Below are positions 1 through 10,869 of a stretch of 64,000 nt of DNA, piece by piece. The notes beneath the pieces are model-generated. The model saw nothing but the letters and a program-made list of their open reading frames with translations, had not been told where the DNA came from and searched no databases. The stretch is from contig CM020619.1 of the NCBI GenBank assembly GCA_009829735.1, forward strand, positions 2,362,590 through 2,426,589, read 5' to 3'. Source of the DNA: Pyropia yezoensis. Taxonomy: Eukaryota > Rhodophyta > Bangiophyceae > Bangiales > Bangiaceae. Positions within the stretch are counted from its first letter, which is position 1; each line of letters starts with the position of its first letter. The position numbers and the translations under genes were made by a program.

Positions 1-694
1 GCTTCACGACGGACACAGCCGGACCGTAGCTGCCTGCCGATGCGTACTCCTCGAGCCTCCAGCGGGAGCAGCACTCGCACGTGGCGTCGCGGAACAGCAA
101 GCTCAGCGTGTTGGCGATCTTGGAGAGCGCATTGACGTCGTTGAGCAGGACCTGCGGCCCCACCTGCCGCGGGAGCTCCCCTGGAGCTGCTGTATCCTCC
201 TGGGATAGTGCCCCTGGGGTCCTAGAGTTGGGGGGGGTGTCGCCCGCCGCCGGCTCGGCGCCCGGTGCGGCCTCAGGTTCTTGGGGGGCCACGGCACCCC
301 GGCGCACATTCGTGGCTGCGTGTGCTGCGCGGGCAGCTGGTTCACAGAGGCCCTCCTCATTGTCAGCGGCCCGTGGTGGGGCAGCGGCCGGTTCCGCGGC
401 CCCACCTCCACCCCGTGCAGCAGTCGGGGGGCAAGTGTCTGCAGCAGGCTCGTCGTCACTGCTCCCCCCTGCTTCATCACCGTCCGTGGTCCGCCGCGCA
501 CGCTTGCGCGTGACCACACGCCGGACCTTCTCCGCCTCGAGGAACGTCACTACCATCGTGCGGCTAATGGGCATGACAGACACGCCGTCTCCGTACTTCT
601 CCGCTGCCCACCGGCAAAACGAAGCGACGGCGCCGCTGTAGTTGTTGATGGTTGTTTTGGTGCCTTTGTTGGTGGCGCTTACCGTGTGCTGCAT
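1..694 (-). CDS. partial gene of unknown function, runs off the left edge
   Basis: A minus-strand frame with no stop from the ATG at 694 to the window edge (about 231 codons), so the 3' end is missing. The first 70 residues look like a folded helical domain (HWMQHTV, NNYSGAVASFCRWAAEKYG, then a hydrophobic FLEAEKVRR helix and a basic RKRARR patch). A Ser/Ala/Pro/Asp-rich linker follows, then a second folded stretch containing LLNDVNALSKIANTLSLLF and CECCSRWRLEEY. The F-x-x-W pattern with a following FL helix recalls the core-binding domain of eukaryotic tyrosine-recombinase (Crypton/GCR1-like) proteins, but this is inference from pattern only. The frame stays open upstream to about 825, so an upstream exon is possible. 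Plus-strand frames here are low-complexity shadows. Confidence 0.45.
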   Translation of the reverse strand, partial: MQHTVSATNKGTKTTINNYSGAVASFCRWAAEKYGDGVSVMPISRTMVVTFLEAEKVRRVVTRKRARRTTDGDEAGGSSDDEPAADTCPPTAARGGGGAAEPAAAPPRAADNEEGLCEPAARAAHAATNVRRGAVAPQEPEAAPGAEPAAGDTPPNSRTPGALSQEDTAAPGELPRQVGPQVLLNDVNALSKIANTLSLLFRDATCECCSRWRLEEYASAGSYGPAVSVVK

Positions 695-800
695 CCAGTG
701 ATTCTTCACCACGCTCGTCACCGCGCCCACGAGCGCGTGGTTTCCCTGTTCACCCAGGTGCAGCGCTTGATGTGAGGACCCACCTAAAACCGGGGAGCCC

Positions 801-1124
801 TCAACGTACTCGTGGGGGTGTCAGCGGGCCCTGCGAGCCAATGAGGCGGTGGGGCACGGGGAAGAGGACGGTGGTCTCGACGGGGGTGGGTCTGGGGAAG
901 AAGATGGGCGCGACGTCGGTGGGGATCGAGGGTACAAAAGGTAAACAGTGTCTTTGGTCTGTGTCTGTGGTTGCCCCTCTCGTCTCCCCCGGTGGCGCCG
1001 ACATCCACGCACTATATACTCGCGTCGGGGCACCCGAGGTGTCCCAAAGCATGCGTTTCCCCATCGCACCGCCGGTAGGCACAAAACGGTCCAAAAACAC
1101 AGCATGTCTCTCAGAACAAAGCAT
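801..1124 (-). CDS. possible upstream exon of the left-edge gene
   Basis: A 107-codon minus-strand frame lies just upstream of the left-edge gene. Its second half (SIPTDVAPIFFPRPTPVETT region) reads like ordinary protein rather than triplet repeat. It closes at a sequence resembling a short intron: GTACGT at its 3' end and TTTTAG about 20 bases on, after which the downstream frame is open. A TATATA run lies at about 1013-1018 on the same strand. Joining the two by splicing is a guess; the apparent intron would be very short (22-26 nt). Confidence 0.22.
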   Translation of the reverse strand: MLCSERHAVFLDRFVPTGGAMGKRMLWDTSGAPTRVYSAWMSAPPGETRGATTDTDQRHCLPFVPSIPTDVAPIFFPRPTPVETTVLFPVPHRLIGSQGPLTPPRVR

Positions 1125-1685
1125 GGGCGGGCGTGCGCACTAAAGGAGTGCAGCCCCAGTTTGCCCGAAACGAAGGAGGTCCCGTGGATGGCGCGCAGCG
1201 CGCCCCACCAGCCGGCTCCACACGCCCGTCGGCCAGAAGGTCCGACTGGCTGTAAGGGCCAGCAAGGCCAAATTCAATCAATCCAAAAGCCGGCGAGCCA
1301 GTCATATCGCACTCAGCCGCCAGCGAGGATGTGCGGTGTCCTCAGTGTCGGTGGCCATGTGACTGGTCCTTGATGCCAGCTTTCAAGCAGCGCAGAGAAT
1401 AAAATTCAGGCAGCACAGACGGGGATGTCCGCCCGTGGTTGGTGGACGATGTCACTCGCTCCTCGCTGTCGAGTTTCGACGTCCATGACAGGGTTCCGAC
1501 AGAGCGTTGACGGCGGCTTTCGTGCGGTCGGCCGACGTCCGCAAAATGTCAGGGGTACAGCGTGGTGTCGCCCAGGGTAGTGGGGAATTGATGTGTCTTG
1601 GGGGGAGTTATCGGGGCCGGAAATGTAAGGAGAGGTCCCAGTCCATATCCCCTGGGTTCCGGGTGGGGATTTAAGGGGCAAATCC
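1125..1685. other. no gene seen
   Basis: Ordinary mixed-composition sequence with no frame that reads as protein, no repeat and no RNA gene recognised. Confidence 0.4.
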
Positions 1686-2591
1686 TTACACTTGAACAAC
1701 CACGGCCTGCGTGTTGATCAAGGAGAGGCCAAGCCCCCGCGCGTAGTTGGCGAGCGCCACCATGTGGACGTACGCGGCGCTGTCGCGCTCCCGCTGCGGC
1801 GCCGTGCGCGTGTCGCCGGGCTGAGGTGGCACGTTGGCGGCTGTGCCTCCAGGCGTCAGGCCCCCGCGTAGGTCCGACGAGTAGAGGGAGCCAATCTTGA
1901 TGAGGCGCCCCCCGATATCGGGCTTGTTGACGAGCAGGCGCGCGACCAAGTTGCGGTGCGTGTATGCCTCGACGCCGTCCACAAACTGCTGGAACCCCGC
2001 CGAGCGCTCACCAACGGGCTCCCCCATGTGCCCACCGTGGAAGCGCACGACGGGGGCCACCAGGAGGTCACCCGCACGGCGCTCCAAAGCGGGTGTTACA
2101 GCGGGCGGGGGCGGCGCGGTGGGCGTCGTGTCAGCGCCCACGGCCCCAGATGACCGGGACGCGACTGAGGGCGTCGCAGCGGTCGTCGCCGCAGATTCCG
2201 CCGCCACCGCAGGGGTTCCACCCGGCAACGGACTCCCAGATGGTTGACGTCCACCTCGGCCCCGCGGCGCGGCGTCAGCTGGGGGCGGACCACGCCCGCG
2301 TGACACCCGTCGTCGCTTGGCCGACGGAGGGGCTTCGGGAAGCGGAGCTGCCCTAGGCACGCCGCTGCCGACCGCAGGGATCGTCGTGGACGGCTGGGGC
2401 GCCTGCGGGGTGACGGGGCCGGCCACAACGATGCCAAAGTCTTCCTCTAGAGCGCCACCGTTTTCAAGAGCTAAATCTTGGAGGGTCATGGCTGCGCCCA
2501 GCAATGGTACCCGCCGCGGCACGTCGCGCAGAAGATTCCACGGCACTAGCGGCTCGAGGCAGGCCGTAACTCGAACGAGATGCTCCCGCAC
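1686..2591 (-). CDS. hypothetical protein frame with Pro/Ala-rich middle
   Basis: A 301-codon minus-strand frame; the first codon is GTG, directly downstream of an in-frame stop, so the true start is unknown and this may be an internal or last exon. Residues 1-60 (HLVRVTACLEPLVPW, MTLQDLALENGGALEEDFG) and about 165-301 (RFHGGHMGEPVGERSAGF, LARLLVNKPDIGGRLIKIG, AAYVHMVALANYARGLGL) have varied composition and amphipathic helices. The middle is Ala/Pro/Gly/Arg-rich, with a possible basic nuclear signal SAKRRRVSRGR. No family recognised. It lies about 560 bp upstream of, and on the same strand as, the left-edge gene, so the two could be parts of one spliced gene. Confidence 0.35.
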   Translation of the reverse strand: MREHLVRVTACLEPLVPWNLLRDVPRRVPLLGAAMTLQDLALENGGALEEDFGIVVAGPVTPQAPQPSTTIPAVGSGVPRAAPLPEAPPSAKRRRVSRGRGPPPADAAPRGRGGRQPSGSPLPGGTPAVAAESAATTAATPSVASRSSGAVGADTTPTAPPPPAVTPALERRAGDLLVAPVVRFHGGHMGEPVGERSAGFQQFVDGVEAYTHRNLVARLLVNKPDIGGRLIKIGSLYSSDLRGGLTPGGTAANVPPQPGDTRTAPQRERDSAAYVHMVALANYARGLGLSLINTQAVVVQV

Positions 2592-4249
2592 ACCACCTCA
2601 CGCGGTGGCAAAGGGGATCGATCCGACCGAGGGCGCCCGGACCGCACCGTGGGGTACCGCGGGAACGCAAGGGAAGTGGAGCTCTGCCGGCGTGCGTCCC
2701 TGCCAGCCCTTGCGATGGAGCGGGTGATGCACCACCCGTGGTGCAGGGGATGAGATACCGGCGGCCTGCTCCTGCACGGATGCCGCCCGCGGACGACGAG
2801 CAGTCCTCGTCCGGGCACCCTCACGGCCCACGCCAACCCTTCCGACCCAGCCACCCCCCCCCCCCGCCCCACCCGCACGCCCTCCCACGCCCGAATAGGC
2901 TCCAATCGCAACCCGGCTGGGCCTCACCGCGGGGCACGCCCCCACGACGGCGACCAACAGCAGACCCTTGGTAAAACCCGCTGCGGCCCAGTGTATCCCA
3001 TGGATGCCTCGACCGCAGGCCAACCCGGGGCGCCCAAGGTGGCGCGAGAGGGAGCCAGAGCAAGACAATCGGCTGCCTTCAGAGGCCCCCCCCCCGGGAC
3101 GACACCATCGCTCCCCGGCCCCGAGCGCCCTTTAATGAGGCGGGGGAGGGGGTGGGGGGGGGGGGGGGGGGGGGTGGAGGAGGGGGGGGGAACGCAAAGA
3201 CGCGGGCACGTGGGCTTTCGGTCGGCATCTCGCCCGCAGCGTGGCGCGGGTGCACCACCCCTCCCTCGGCTGCGGCAGCGGCTCCCGCGCTACGGGCCCG
3301 AGGCGCGCGCGCGCCACTGCTCTCGGTCGACGCGGCCGTCTGTGGGAAGGATGGCTGCGGGGGTAGCGGCAGGGCGGTGGCAGTGACGACCGGCGGCTGC
3401 CTTTCCCGCACGCGGCGCTCCGACGGGGAGTCCGACGCGCGTCGGCGCGCGCTATGTTTTCCCGACGCGGGGTTTGCCCCGTTTGTTTTTGGGCGCCAGC
3501 CCACGGGGCGCGCGTGTGGCTTGCTCAAACTCAATCAAATCCCCTCGTGTCACCGCCAGCGGTGGACCAAAATCATGGACTTAAAGTCGCCCCCCCCCAC
3601 CCGCATCTTCCCATTGGTCCAACCAAGCAGGAACGGTGGGAGTTGTTCGATCCGCCTGGGTCGACGCGAGTCCGACCGCCCTCCGATCCTCCGACTGGTT
3701 GGGGACATCTAGCTAGACATGTCGTGATCCTAAGACGAGATCATTAACAAATTTATTTAGGGTCAGTAGATCGATAATGAGATACGCCATGGTGTTCTTT
3801 GCTCTTCACGCCGTGTTCCGAGGCTGTTCGTTGCGCTCCGCGCTGTCTAATGTATGCCTTCCAGACAGACGGCTGTCCCGGCGGGCAGTCATCGAGCCCG
3901 CCCGCCCGCTCGTCGCTGGCACCCCCCCCCCCCACCCACCCGCCAGGGGGCACCCGCCCAGGCCAGCTGGCCAGCCGCAGGTCGAGGGTGCACCAGCGCC
4001 CAAATGCAAGCAGGGCACAGCGCGTCGCCGTCAACGCAACCGAGTCGCTGCCGTCCGCCACGAAACGCCGTCCAGCGGCCACCCACCCCCCCGCCCCCCC
4101 CACCCCCCCCCCCGCGCGCCCCCGAACGCGCGTCCACCCGTGCCGGCTGCCACCCACGCCGCCGACGCCCCCGCGCCGATGCGCCCACCACCTTTTTTTT
4201 TTTTTTTTTTTCGTTGGACGCGTCCCTGTGCACCCAAGGGAAGCCTCCG
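2592..4249. other. G/C-tract region, no confident gene
   Basis: Contains homopolymer runs: C at about 2859-2871, a 21-G run at 3154-3174 and a 19-T run at 4193-4211. Frames on both strands are open only because the composition is skewed (poly-Pro, poly-Gly, poly-Lys). No conserved protein is recognised. Confidence 0.4.
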
Positions 4250-7010
4250 CCTGCCACCCCAGCGGCTGCGGCCGCCACTGCCGCTGCGGCCGCCGCCGCC
4301 GCCGCCGCCACCACCACCACCCGCGCGCCAAACGTTGTGCGGACGGGGCCGGTAGTCGCCACGTCGTGCGGGGCGGTGGGGCCCCACCTGGCGGCTGCCG
4401 GCCTGGCGGCCGCCGCGGCGGTGGACGCGGCGGCAGCTGCGGTGGCGGCGGCCGGCCGGCCGGCGAGTGTGCCAGTGGCGGTGGCCACCGCCGCCGCCGC
4501 GGCCGTCGCCACCGTTGGTGGTGGTGGCGGCAGCGGCGGCAGCGGCGCCGGCGCCGGCGGTGGTGGTGGTGGTGGTGGTGGTGATGGTGGTGGTGGTGGT
4601 GGTGGTGAGGGGGACGGTGGCGGTGCCAGCTGCGGCGACAACCGCAACAGCGTGGAGAGTGGCTGCGGTGGCAGCGGCGGCGGTGGCGGCGGCATCGGCG
4701 GGGGCGGGGGCGGGGGCGGCAGCAGAGGCGTCCCCCCCGCCGCCGCCGCCACCACCGTCACCGCCACCGACGATGCCGTCGTGGACGCGCCGACCATCGC
4801 CCCCCCCGGCCGTGCTGGCCGCAAGCGCCGCCGTCCCCGCCGGCAGCGTGCGGCGGCCGACGGGTTCCCCTCTGGGCCGGCGGGCCCGGACTGGCGCCCA
4901 GACGGCTCCGTGGCCCGCGCCGCTGTCGCCGCCATTGTCGTTGCCGCCGCCGGCTGCCGGCGGGTGTGCCGCCGGCGCGCTGCGGCGGCGGCGGCCGCAA
5001 GGGCCACCCCCCACAGCGTCGCCCACCGGGGCGGCACGGTGGTGGACGTTGACGGCGCTAAGCTCGACGTCGACGGGCTGGTGGCGGTGCCGCCGGCGCC
5101 GGCAGCCCCCACCGGGGGGGTCCCTGCCGCCGCGGGCGGCGCCCCGCCCGTGCCGGTGATCGTCCTCTGTTCAGACGAGGAAGGGGTGGGGGGGGGGGGC
5201 GGTGGCGGCGGCGACGCCCCGACCGGCGGGGCGGTGCCCGCGGGGCCCCCTCCCCCCGCCGGGGGGCGGCTGTGGCGGCCGCGGCGGTGGCGGCCGTCGC
5301 GGCGGCGCCGCCAGCCCTGGCCACCCCCACCCCCAGAGGTGGTCTTCCGGCGGGCGCCCTCCCCGTGCCCGTCCTCATCCGCAGCTCGGACGAAGAGGAG
5401 GCGGGAGCAGGGGTCGCGGCAGACGCCGCGCTGCCGGGAGCGGTGGTGGCCGCGCGGGGCACCCCCGACACGGCAGCGGCGGCGGCCGCGGCCGTGGCGG
5501 CCGCCGCGCCGGCCGTGACGCAGTGGCCACCGCGTTGGGCGGCCTCGCCCCTCCACCCCTCCCCGCTGCTGCACTGGCCACCCGTGCGGCGGCGGCGGCC
5601 GCCATCGTCGACGGCCGTGTCGGCCCGCGGGCGCGGCAGCGGTCGTGGAGAGGAGGACATGTAAAACCGCAACGACGACGGCAACGTGTGCAGCAGCGGC
5701 TGCGGCAGCGGCGGTGGTGTCTGCGGCGGCTGCGGCGGTGAAGGGACGGGGGAGGACGGAACGGCGGGGACGGTGGGAGCGCCCCTGTCACGTGGGCGGG
5801 GCGCCCCCGCCGGGCGTGCCGTGCTGCCCACAGCGGCGGGGCTTCCCGCCGGGCCGCCGCCGCGGACACAGCGAGCCCCCTACCAGAAGCCCCCCGCGGC
5901 ACGCGGGCCAGACACCGCCACCACTGCAGAGGCTGGCGGGCCCACGGCCGACGCCCCCCCCGCCGAGGCTACGGTGGGGGCGGCGAGAACCGCCACCGCC
6001 TACACTGCCGTGGCAGCCCCGGGGGCGTGCCCCGCGCTGGCCGTGGCCGCTGCGTCCACGGTGGACGGGAGGCCCCTCCCACGGGACTGGGTGGCTGCCG
6101 CGGCAATGGCAGCGGCCGACGCTGCCGCTGCGGAGGTTGTCGCCGCTGCCGGTCTTGGCAGCGGCGCCCCTGGCGACGGTGGTATGGCAGCGGCGGCTGC
6201 GGTGGGGGCGGCGGCGGGGCTGCCGCGCCGCCCCGGCCCTGCGACACGGCAGGGCAGCGACTGCCCTTCGGGCGGCGCCGGCCTGTCCGCGCCGTACGCG
6301 TCGCCCCCACTGCCGCTGCTGCTGCCGACGCCGCCACCGAAGGCGCAGCCGCTCCGCCCGCCTGCATGGCGCCGCCCACCGACGTCTCTGCCCAGCGCCT
6401 CCGGGCCGACGACGCAGGGCGGCGGCGCCGCCGCTGCCGCCACTTTCGCCACCGGCCCGTGGACGCCGCGCAGGCCGCTGCCATCTCCACGCCGGTGGGG
6501 GCCGACGTGGCACGGCCGCGCTGGGCGGCGGGTGCCCCGGCAGCGACCTCGGCGGGAGGCGGACCCGCCGCCAAGGCGGCGGTGGTGGTGCCGGCGCTGG
6601 TGGCAACCGCAGCAGAAGCAGCAGCGGCGCCTGCGGACCAGGCCGACACGGGGGTGCACGCGCCGCCGCCGCCGGGGCTCCCCGTCGGCGCTGCGCCCGC
6701 CGTGGCTGCCGCCCACCCGTTGGCGGCACCGGTAGGTAGCGGCGGGCAGCTGGATGGCGGCGGCAGTGACGGCGGCGGCGGCGGCGGCGGGCGTGTCCAC
6801 TGGGCGCCCATGCCCGGCGGGTGGTCCATCGCCGCCGCCTACGGCAGCGGCGGCGTCACGTTGGTAGCCCTGCCCGCCCCCTTGACCACCGCCGTCCTCC
6901 CCTGCGGGCGACGGCCGCCCCGCCCCGCCCCGCGCTGCCGCGGCGGCGGGCAGCCAACACGGGTCGGCGCGGCGGCGGCTGCCGCGGTGGCCGCCGCCCG
7001 TACTTTCATG
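4250..7010. other. GCC/GGC triplet-rich island
   Basis: About 2.8 kb of imperfect GCC, GGC and GGT triplets. Long frames are open on nearly every frame of both strands and encode Ala/Gly/Pro/Arg runs, so frame openness is not evidence of a gene. Two stretches stand out: 5150-5182 encodes PVIVLCSDEE and 5359-5400 encodes VPVLIRSSDEEE, both resembling SUMO-interaction motifs (hydrophobic core followed by acidic residues), about 210 bp apart and in different frames. They could be remnants of one duplicated coding unit within the island. Confidence 0.45.
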
Positions 7011-7016
7011 ATATCT

Positions 7017-7356
7017 GGCAAGCGTACTGGCCAAAATGCCGCAAAAAGCGTACCGCAAGCGTACTTTTTAGCAAAATGGTCGGAACGAAGTATCACACAG
7101 ACTTTTTCTTTCTCAGTGCCATGAATTCCCGATTGGTCTCAATGCAGCTGACGTTTGTCCGAGAAACGATGATAATTACGCGATGGCCGTGCCGACAGCG
7201 TACCTTGAAAACGTACGTTCGAGTAGGACACTTGAGCGTACATTTTGCCGCTAGAGTGCGCGTACGCGCACGGGGCACATATGGAGCTTTTCACAGCGTA
7301 CGCGTAGTACGCTAAAAGAACACGGGCGTAATACGCTTGTTTTGAGTACGCTTGGC
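7017..7356. mobile_element. inverted-repeat element with clustered GCGTAC sites
   Basis: The ends are inverted repeats (GGCAAGCGTACT at 7017-7028; the complement of GCCAAGCGTACT at 7345-7356, 11 of 12 matching). GCGTAC or its complement GTACGC recurs about nine times between them (for example 7022, 7048, 7059, 7198, 7233, 7260, 7297, 7306, 7347), mostly near the two ends. Subterminal repeated hexamers of this kind are typical transposase-binding sites in hAT-like and other DNA transposons. The segment is far more AT-rich than the island at its left. There is no coding capacity and no clear target-site duplication. Confidence 0.45.
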
Positions 7357-10300
7357 AACCCCTGGTCCAAACTTTGCGGTTCTGGACATGAAATATCTGC
7401 ACTTGATGACCTTCCTGACAAATACAGGAGCGGAACCCAGCGCGGCCGCAGATCTGCTCACGCCAGGTTAAGGTGTGGTTCTTGCGGACGTCTGGCTTAC
7501 CATCCCAAGAAGCAGCGCGAGGCGTCGGAGATCAAAGAAGGAAAAAATGGACTAAGAACAGAGTAGCTCACAGCTCTTCTGATGGTGTATGGCTGTTTTT
7601 ATTTTTTCCTGCCAGTCTGGACCCAGGTGCCTGTTTGTGTCTCTGTCGAGCGTCTCTCTGGCTCTTTTCGGGCGCGTTTCAGGGGGTTTCAACCAATAAG
7701 ATGCATTCGTTCTGACCCAGAAGTCCTCCCTTAACTGGGCGTGAGCTGGCTACTAGCACCCTGCTGGCCAGATGGCTGCGGCGGCTGCAGCGGCCGGTGT
7801 CTGTGTCCTGCTCCCAGAGTCCCACGGCGTCCTCCGGGTCCAAGTGGATGCCCGCCATGCAACAGCGTTGTGCACTTGAGCTTGCGCGTTCCGGACTCTC
7901 TACGAGAGTGCGACATGCCCAGCGAGGGCGAGGAATAGAGCGAGGAGAGGGGGTGGGGAAGACTGGACTGGAGAGGGAAGCCGCACCCCCGGCGCGGCCT
8001 GGACGTGGTGTCCTATGCGAAGCGCACCCAGCGCGCCGCCCGAGGAACAAGAGGTAACGAGAAGAAAAGCTACCATGTGAGAATAGATGCGCAATCTTTC
8101 TGCCGATCTACGTCAGGCTCCCCGCGCCAGATCGGCCCCACATCTATACCACTCAATGTCCTCGCCGTCGTACTACCGGCGACAAGTGAACCCCCTGTTA
8201 CTCTTCAGGCCCTGTTCACAGCGCGCTCGCGTTCGAGCCGCACCCCCGCGCTGCCCCTCTCCCTCCTCGGGTGCCATGCACTCACCTGCGTCCGGCTTGA
8301 TTTCAGATCTTTTTTTAACTTGATTGCACGGAGAACCAGCCATCGAGTTTTAAAAAATAATTCAAGACATTCTAAGTACCCACCTAAACTACGAATAGAG
8401 TCTGCCATTTGAGCTGGATTCCAACGAACGTTCTGGACGGCGGTCCGCGACCCACCACCCGACGGGGAAGACCGCCGGCCTGTGTACTACCTTGGAGGCG
8501 TAGGCGCAGGCTCCCGACGTGGGCGACGTCTCAAGGAGGCCTCCCGAGCGAGCCCGATGCCACCCCCCCCTGCCTGCGTGCAGATCCAGCCATGGGCGCC
8601 CCAGAGGTGGAAATTGTTCGCCGGTGTGCTACGGGGGAACAGACGCGGGCCTAATCTTAAATATACTGTGAGAACTCAAGTAGATAGCCGGCAAACGCCG
8701 TTTGACGGTCGCTAATTCCCGGCGGCATGGCCGGACTGGTGGCGGGGGCGGGCGAGGCGGCCCTTACTGCCACCCCCGCCGCCGCCCTCGTAAGAAATGA
8801 GAATGGGGGGGAATTTCTGCGTGCGCCGGCGTTTGGAACGGCAGGGGGTGAGTGCTGCCTGCTGGGGCGTTTGGAACGGTAGGTAGTGAGTGCTGTGCTG
8901 GCCCGACGCCTGCGGCGGCCGCCGGAGGCGTCCGAGACCACTGCCAAGCCGCGTATCCGGTGAGGAGGGGAGTGCTTTGCCGCGTTTTTGCTGAAGCATG
9001 TGACACTTTTCCAGAGCTCAGCGCATACCAGACGCTCCTGTCGCAGAGGCGGTGGCATGAGGATCGCCATTCGAACTACGCGTCCTCGGCGCTGCTGTCC
9101 GCGGGTGCTTCTTACTCGCGGCAGAATTGCTGAGGAAATTGCCACATCACGTAGTTGAGCACAGAAAGTCCCTCAAAAGCATAGCTTCGAGAGTGTGATG
9201 TTTCAAGCTCGAGCGTCAGCCTTCCAACACTTTCAAAGTATTGAAAGCTGCCGAATGCGCCCGACCCCGCCGACCTAGCTCTGGCTTTCTGTTGGCTCAG
9301 CGCGGAAGGGCAAAGCCATGAGAGCCGCAAACTAGCAAACTAGCTTTCCATGGCTCAGGATCGAACACGTTATACCGTTCATATTGCCAGGCTAGGTCGA
9401 GGTCACAGCCCATTGGCTCGCTGATTTCAGAGCCAGGTGAGTGCATGGTACCCGGGCCTGCAATGGGCCCCGCTCCCATAAACATACATGTAGGCCCTCC
9501 GAACTGAGGAGCACGGCCGCCCCCCCCACCTCAGTGGCTGCGGGAGCTCCTCTGCAAGACCACCTCCCTCGTGTGCCTGGAAAAGCAGGCGTAGTGGAGG
9601 CAGACAGCTCGCCCCATGAGACCTAAAGCACCTCTGCCGGTGCACATTCTTTGCAAGAGATATCCGTGTGGGTCTGTCGAGAAGGGTTGGGCATGGCGGG
9701 CGGTTGGTGGGGTTTCGCGGAGGGAGGGCACGGCCTCCCCCGGCGTGCACGGGGAGTGGAGGGGGGGGGGCTCCAGCCACTTCCACCGATGCGCACTGCT
9801 GCCTCCGGGGAGGACGTTGGCCCGCAGTCGTCCACTAGCCCCCGCCCCTCCCTAGCCACCCCCCGGAGGCGTCCTTCCGGATGAACACTGGCGCATCTCT
9901 CCCTCACGTCGACCCTCCCCGTCGTGTCGCTTTGTAATGGGGCGTCCAGCTCACGTGGTCGGGCCCATCCCCTGCCGGCCTTCCAGTCTCCTTTCTGGCT
10001 TGCCCTCCTCGCCGCCGCCGCCGCCGCCGCCGCCGTCGCCGATGGCCTGGCGTGCCCCCACCACTGCCTTCCCTGGCGGTGTTGCTCCGCTGGCCCGTTC
10101 GCGACCGCGCCATGGTGCAAGATTTGTGGGGGTCGCCTCGCCCAGCCACCCACCGCGTGAGGAGCGGCGCCCGTCCCACCTGTTTTGCATCCGCGGTGCT
10201 CTGTTTTCGTGGCCAGCGGTGATTCCCTCTGTCATCCCTGTGGTCTCCAGCCCCACACGGCCCCGACGAGCTGGCACCAGCTAGGGGGTGGGGGATTCAA

Positions 10301-10458
10301 ATCAGAGAGCGACAGGAGCCCTACGCGAGCGAGTCCACTTTCAATGCTGAAATATGAGACATTTGACCACCGCTCAAGGCCAGGGCACTGGAAACGCACT
10401 TTCAGTTGGGAATGCCCGCCGTGCTGCAGCGCGGGCATGCCCGCCTGCCCTATCTGCA
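7357..10458. other. no confident gene
   Basis: Mixed-composition sequence. Short frames occur (for example 7342-7566 and 7679-8050) but none has a recognised domain. A local near-duplication (GCGTTTGGAACGG followed by GTGAGTGCTG) lies at about 8830-8895. A CTTTCAAAGTATTGAAAG palindrome is at about 9230. Nothing else was recognised. Confidence 0.35.
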
Positions 10459-10869
10459 TATCGTGCTTTTCTATAAAATGCCCGGACACGGGGCTGCGGC
10501 GTTTCTCATGTCAGAGGTGGACCACCAAGTCGCAGGGCGTGGGCAGCCAATGGCAGCCCAGGCCTGTCCACGTGCCTGGACCTGCTTCCGGTACTTTGGT
10601 GAGTGCCGTTGACCCAGGCCAGTCCTCACAGGAGATGTCCATATTTGATGCGAGTTGGCTGCTTGCCTGGTGGCCCCTTCTCCGCGATCGATCGAGGCCC
10701 GTTCCTAAGAGACCCGGTGTGAATGGGATCTGCAAGCATTCAAAGTCTACCTTGTACATTTCCTGGCACATCGCGATAATTCTTGAGATCGACCGATGAA
10801 GGCTCGACAGCCACACATTGGCAAGCCTCGAGTTGGCAGTCACTTTTTGAAATCCGTGGAATGCTTTTG

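Noticed and set aside
3854-5574. Frames of more than 550 codons on both strands
   Set aside because: Triplet-rich GC DNA lacks stops in nearly all frames; the products are Ala/Gly/Pro/Arg runs with no strand or frame preference.
5645-7124. Three or more overlapping 350-codon frames
   Set aside because: Same cause: skewed composition. They overlap each other on both strands and contain no recognisable domain.
7342-7566. Ribosomal-protein-like zinc motif (RCGSCGRLAYHPKKQR)
   Set aside because: The match is limited to a few residues. The order of Cys pairs and the flanking sequence do not fit L37, L40 or S27a families.
10285-10330. tRNA T-arm-like GGATTCAAATC
   Set aside because: No acceptor stem or anticodon arm can be folded around it.
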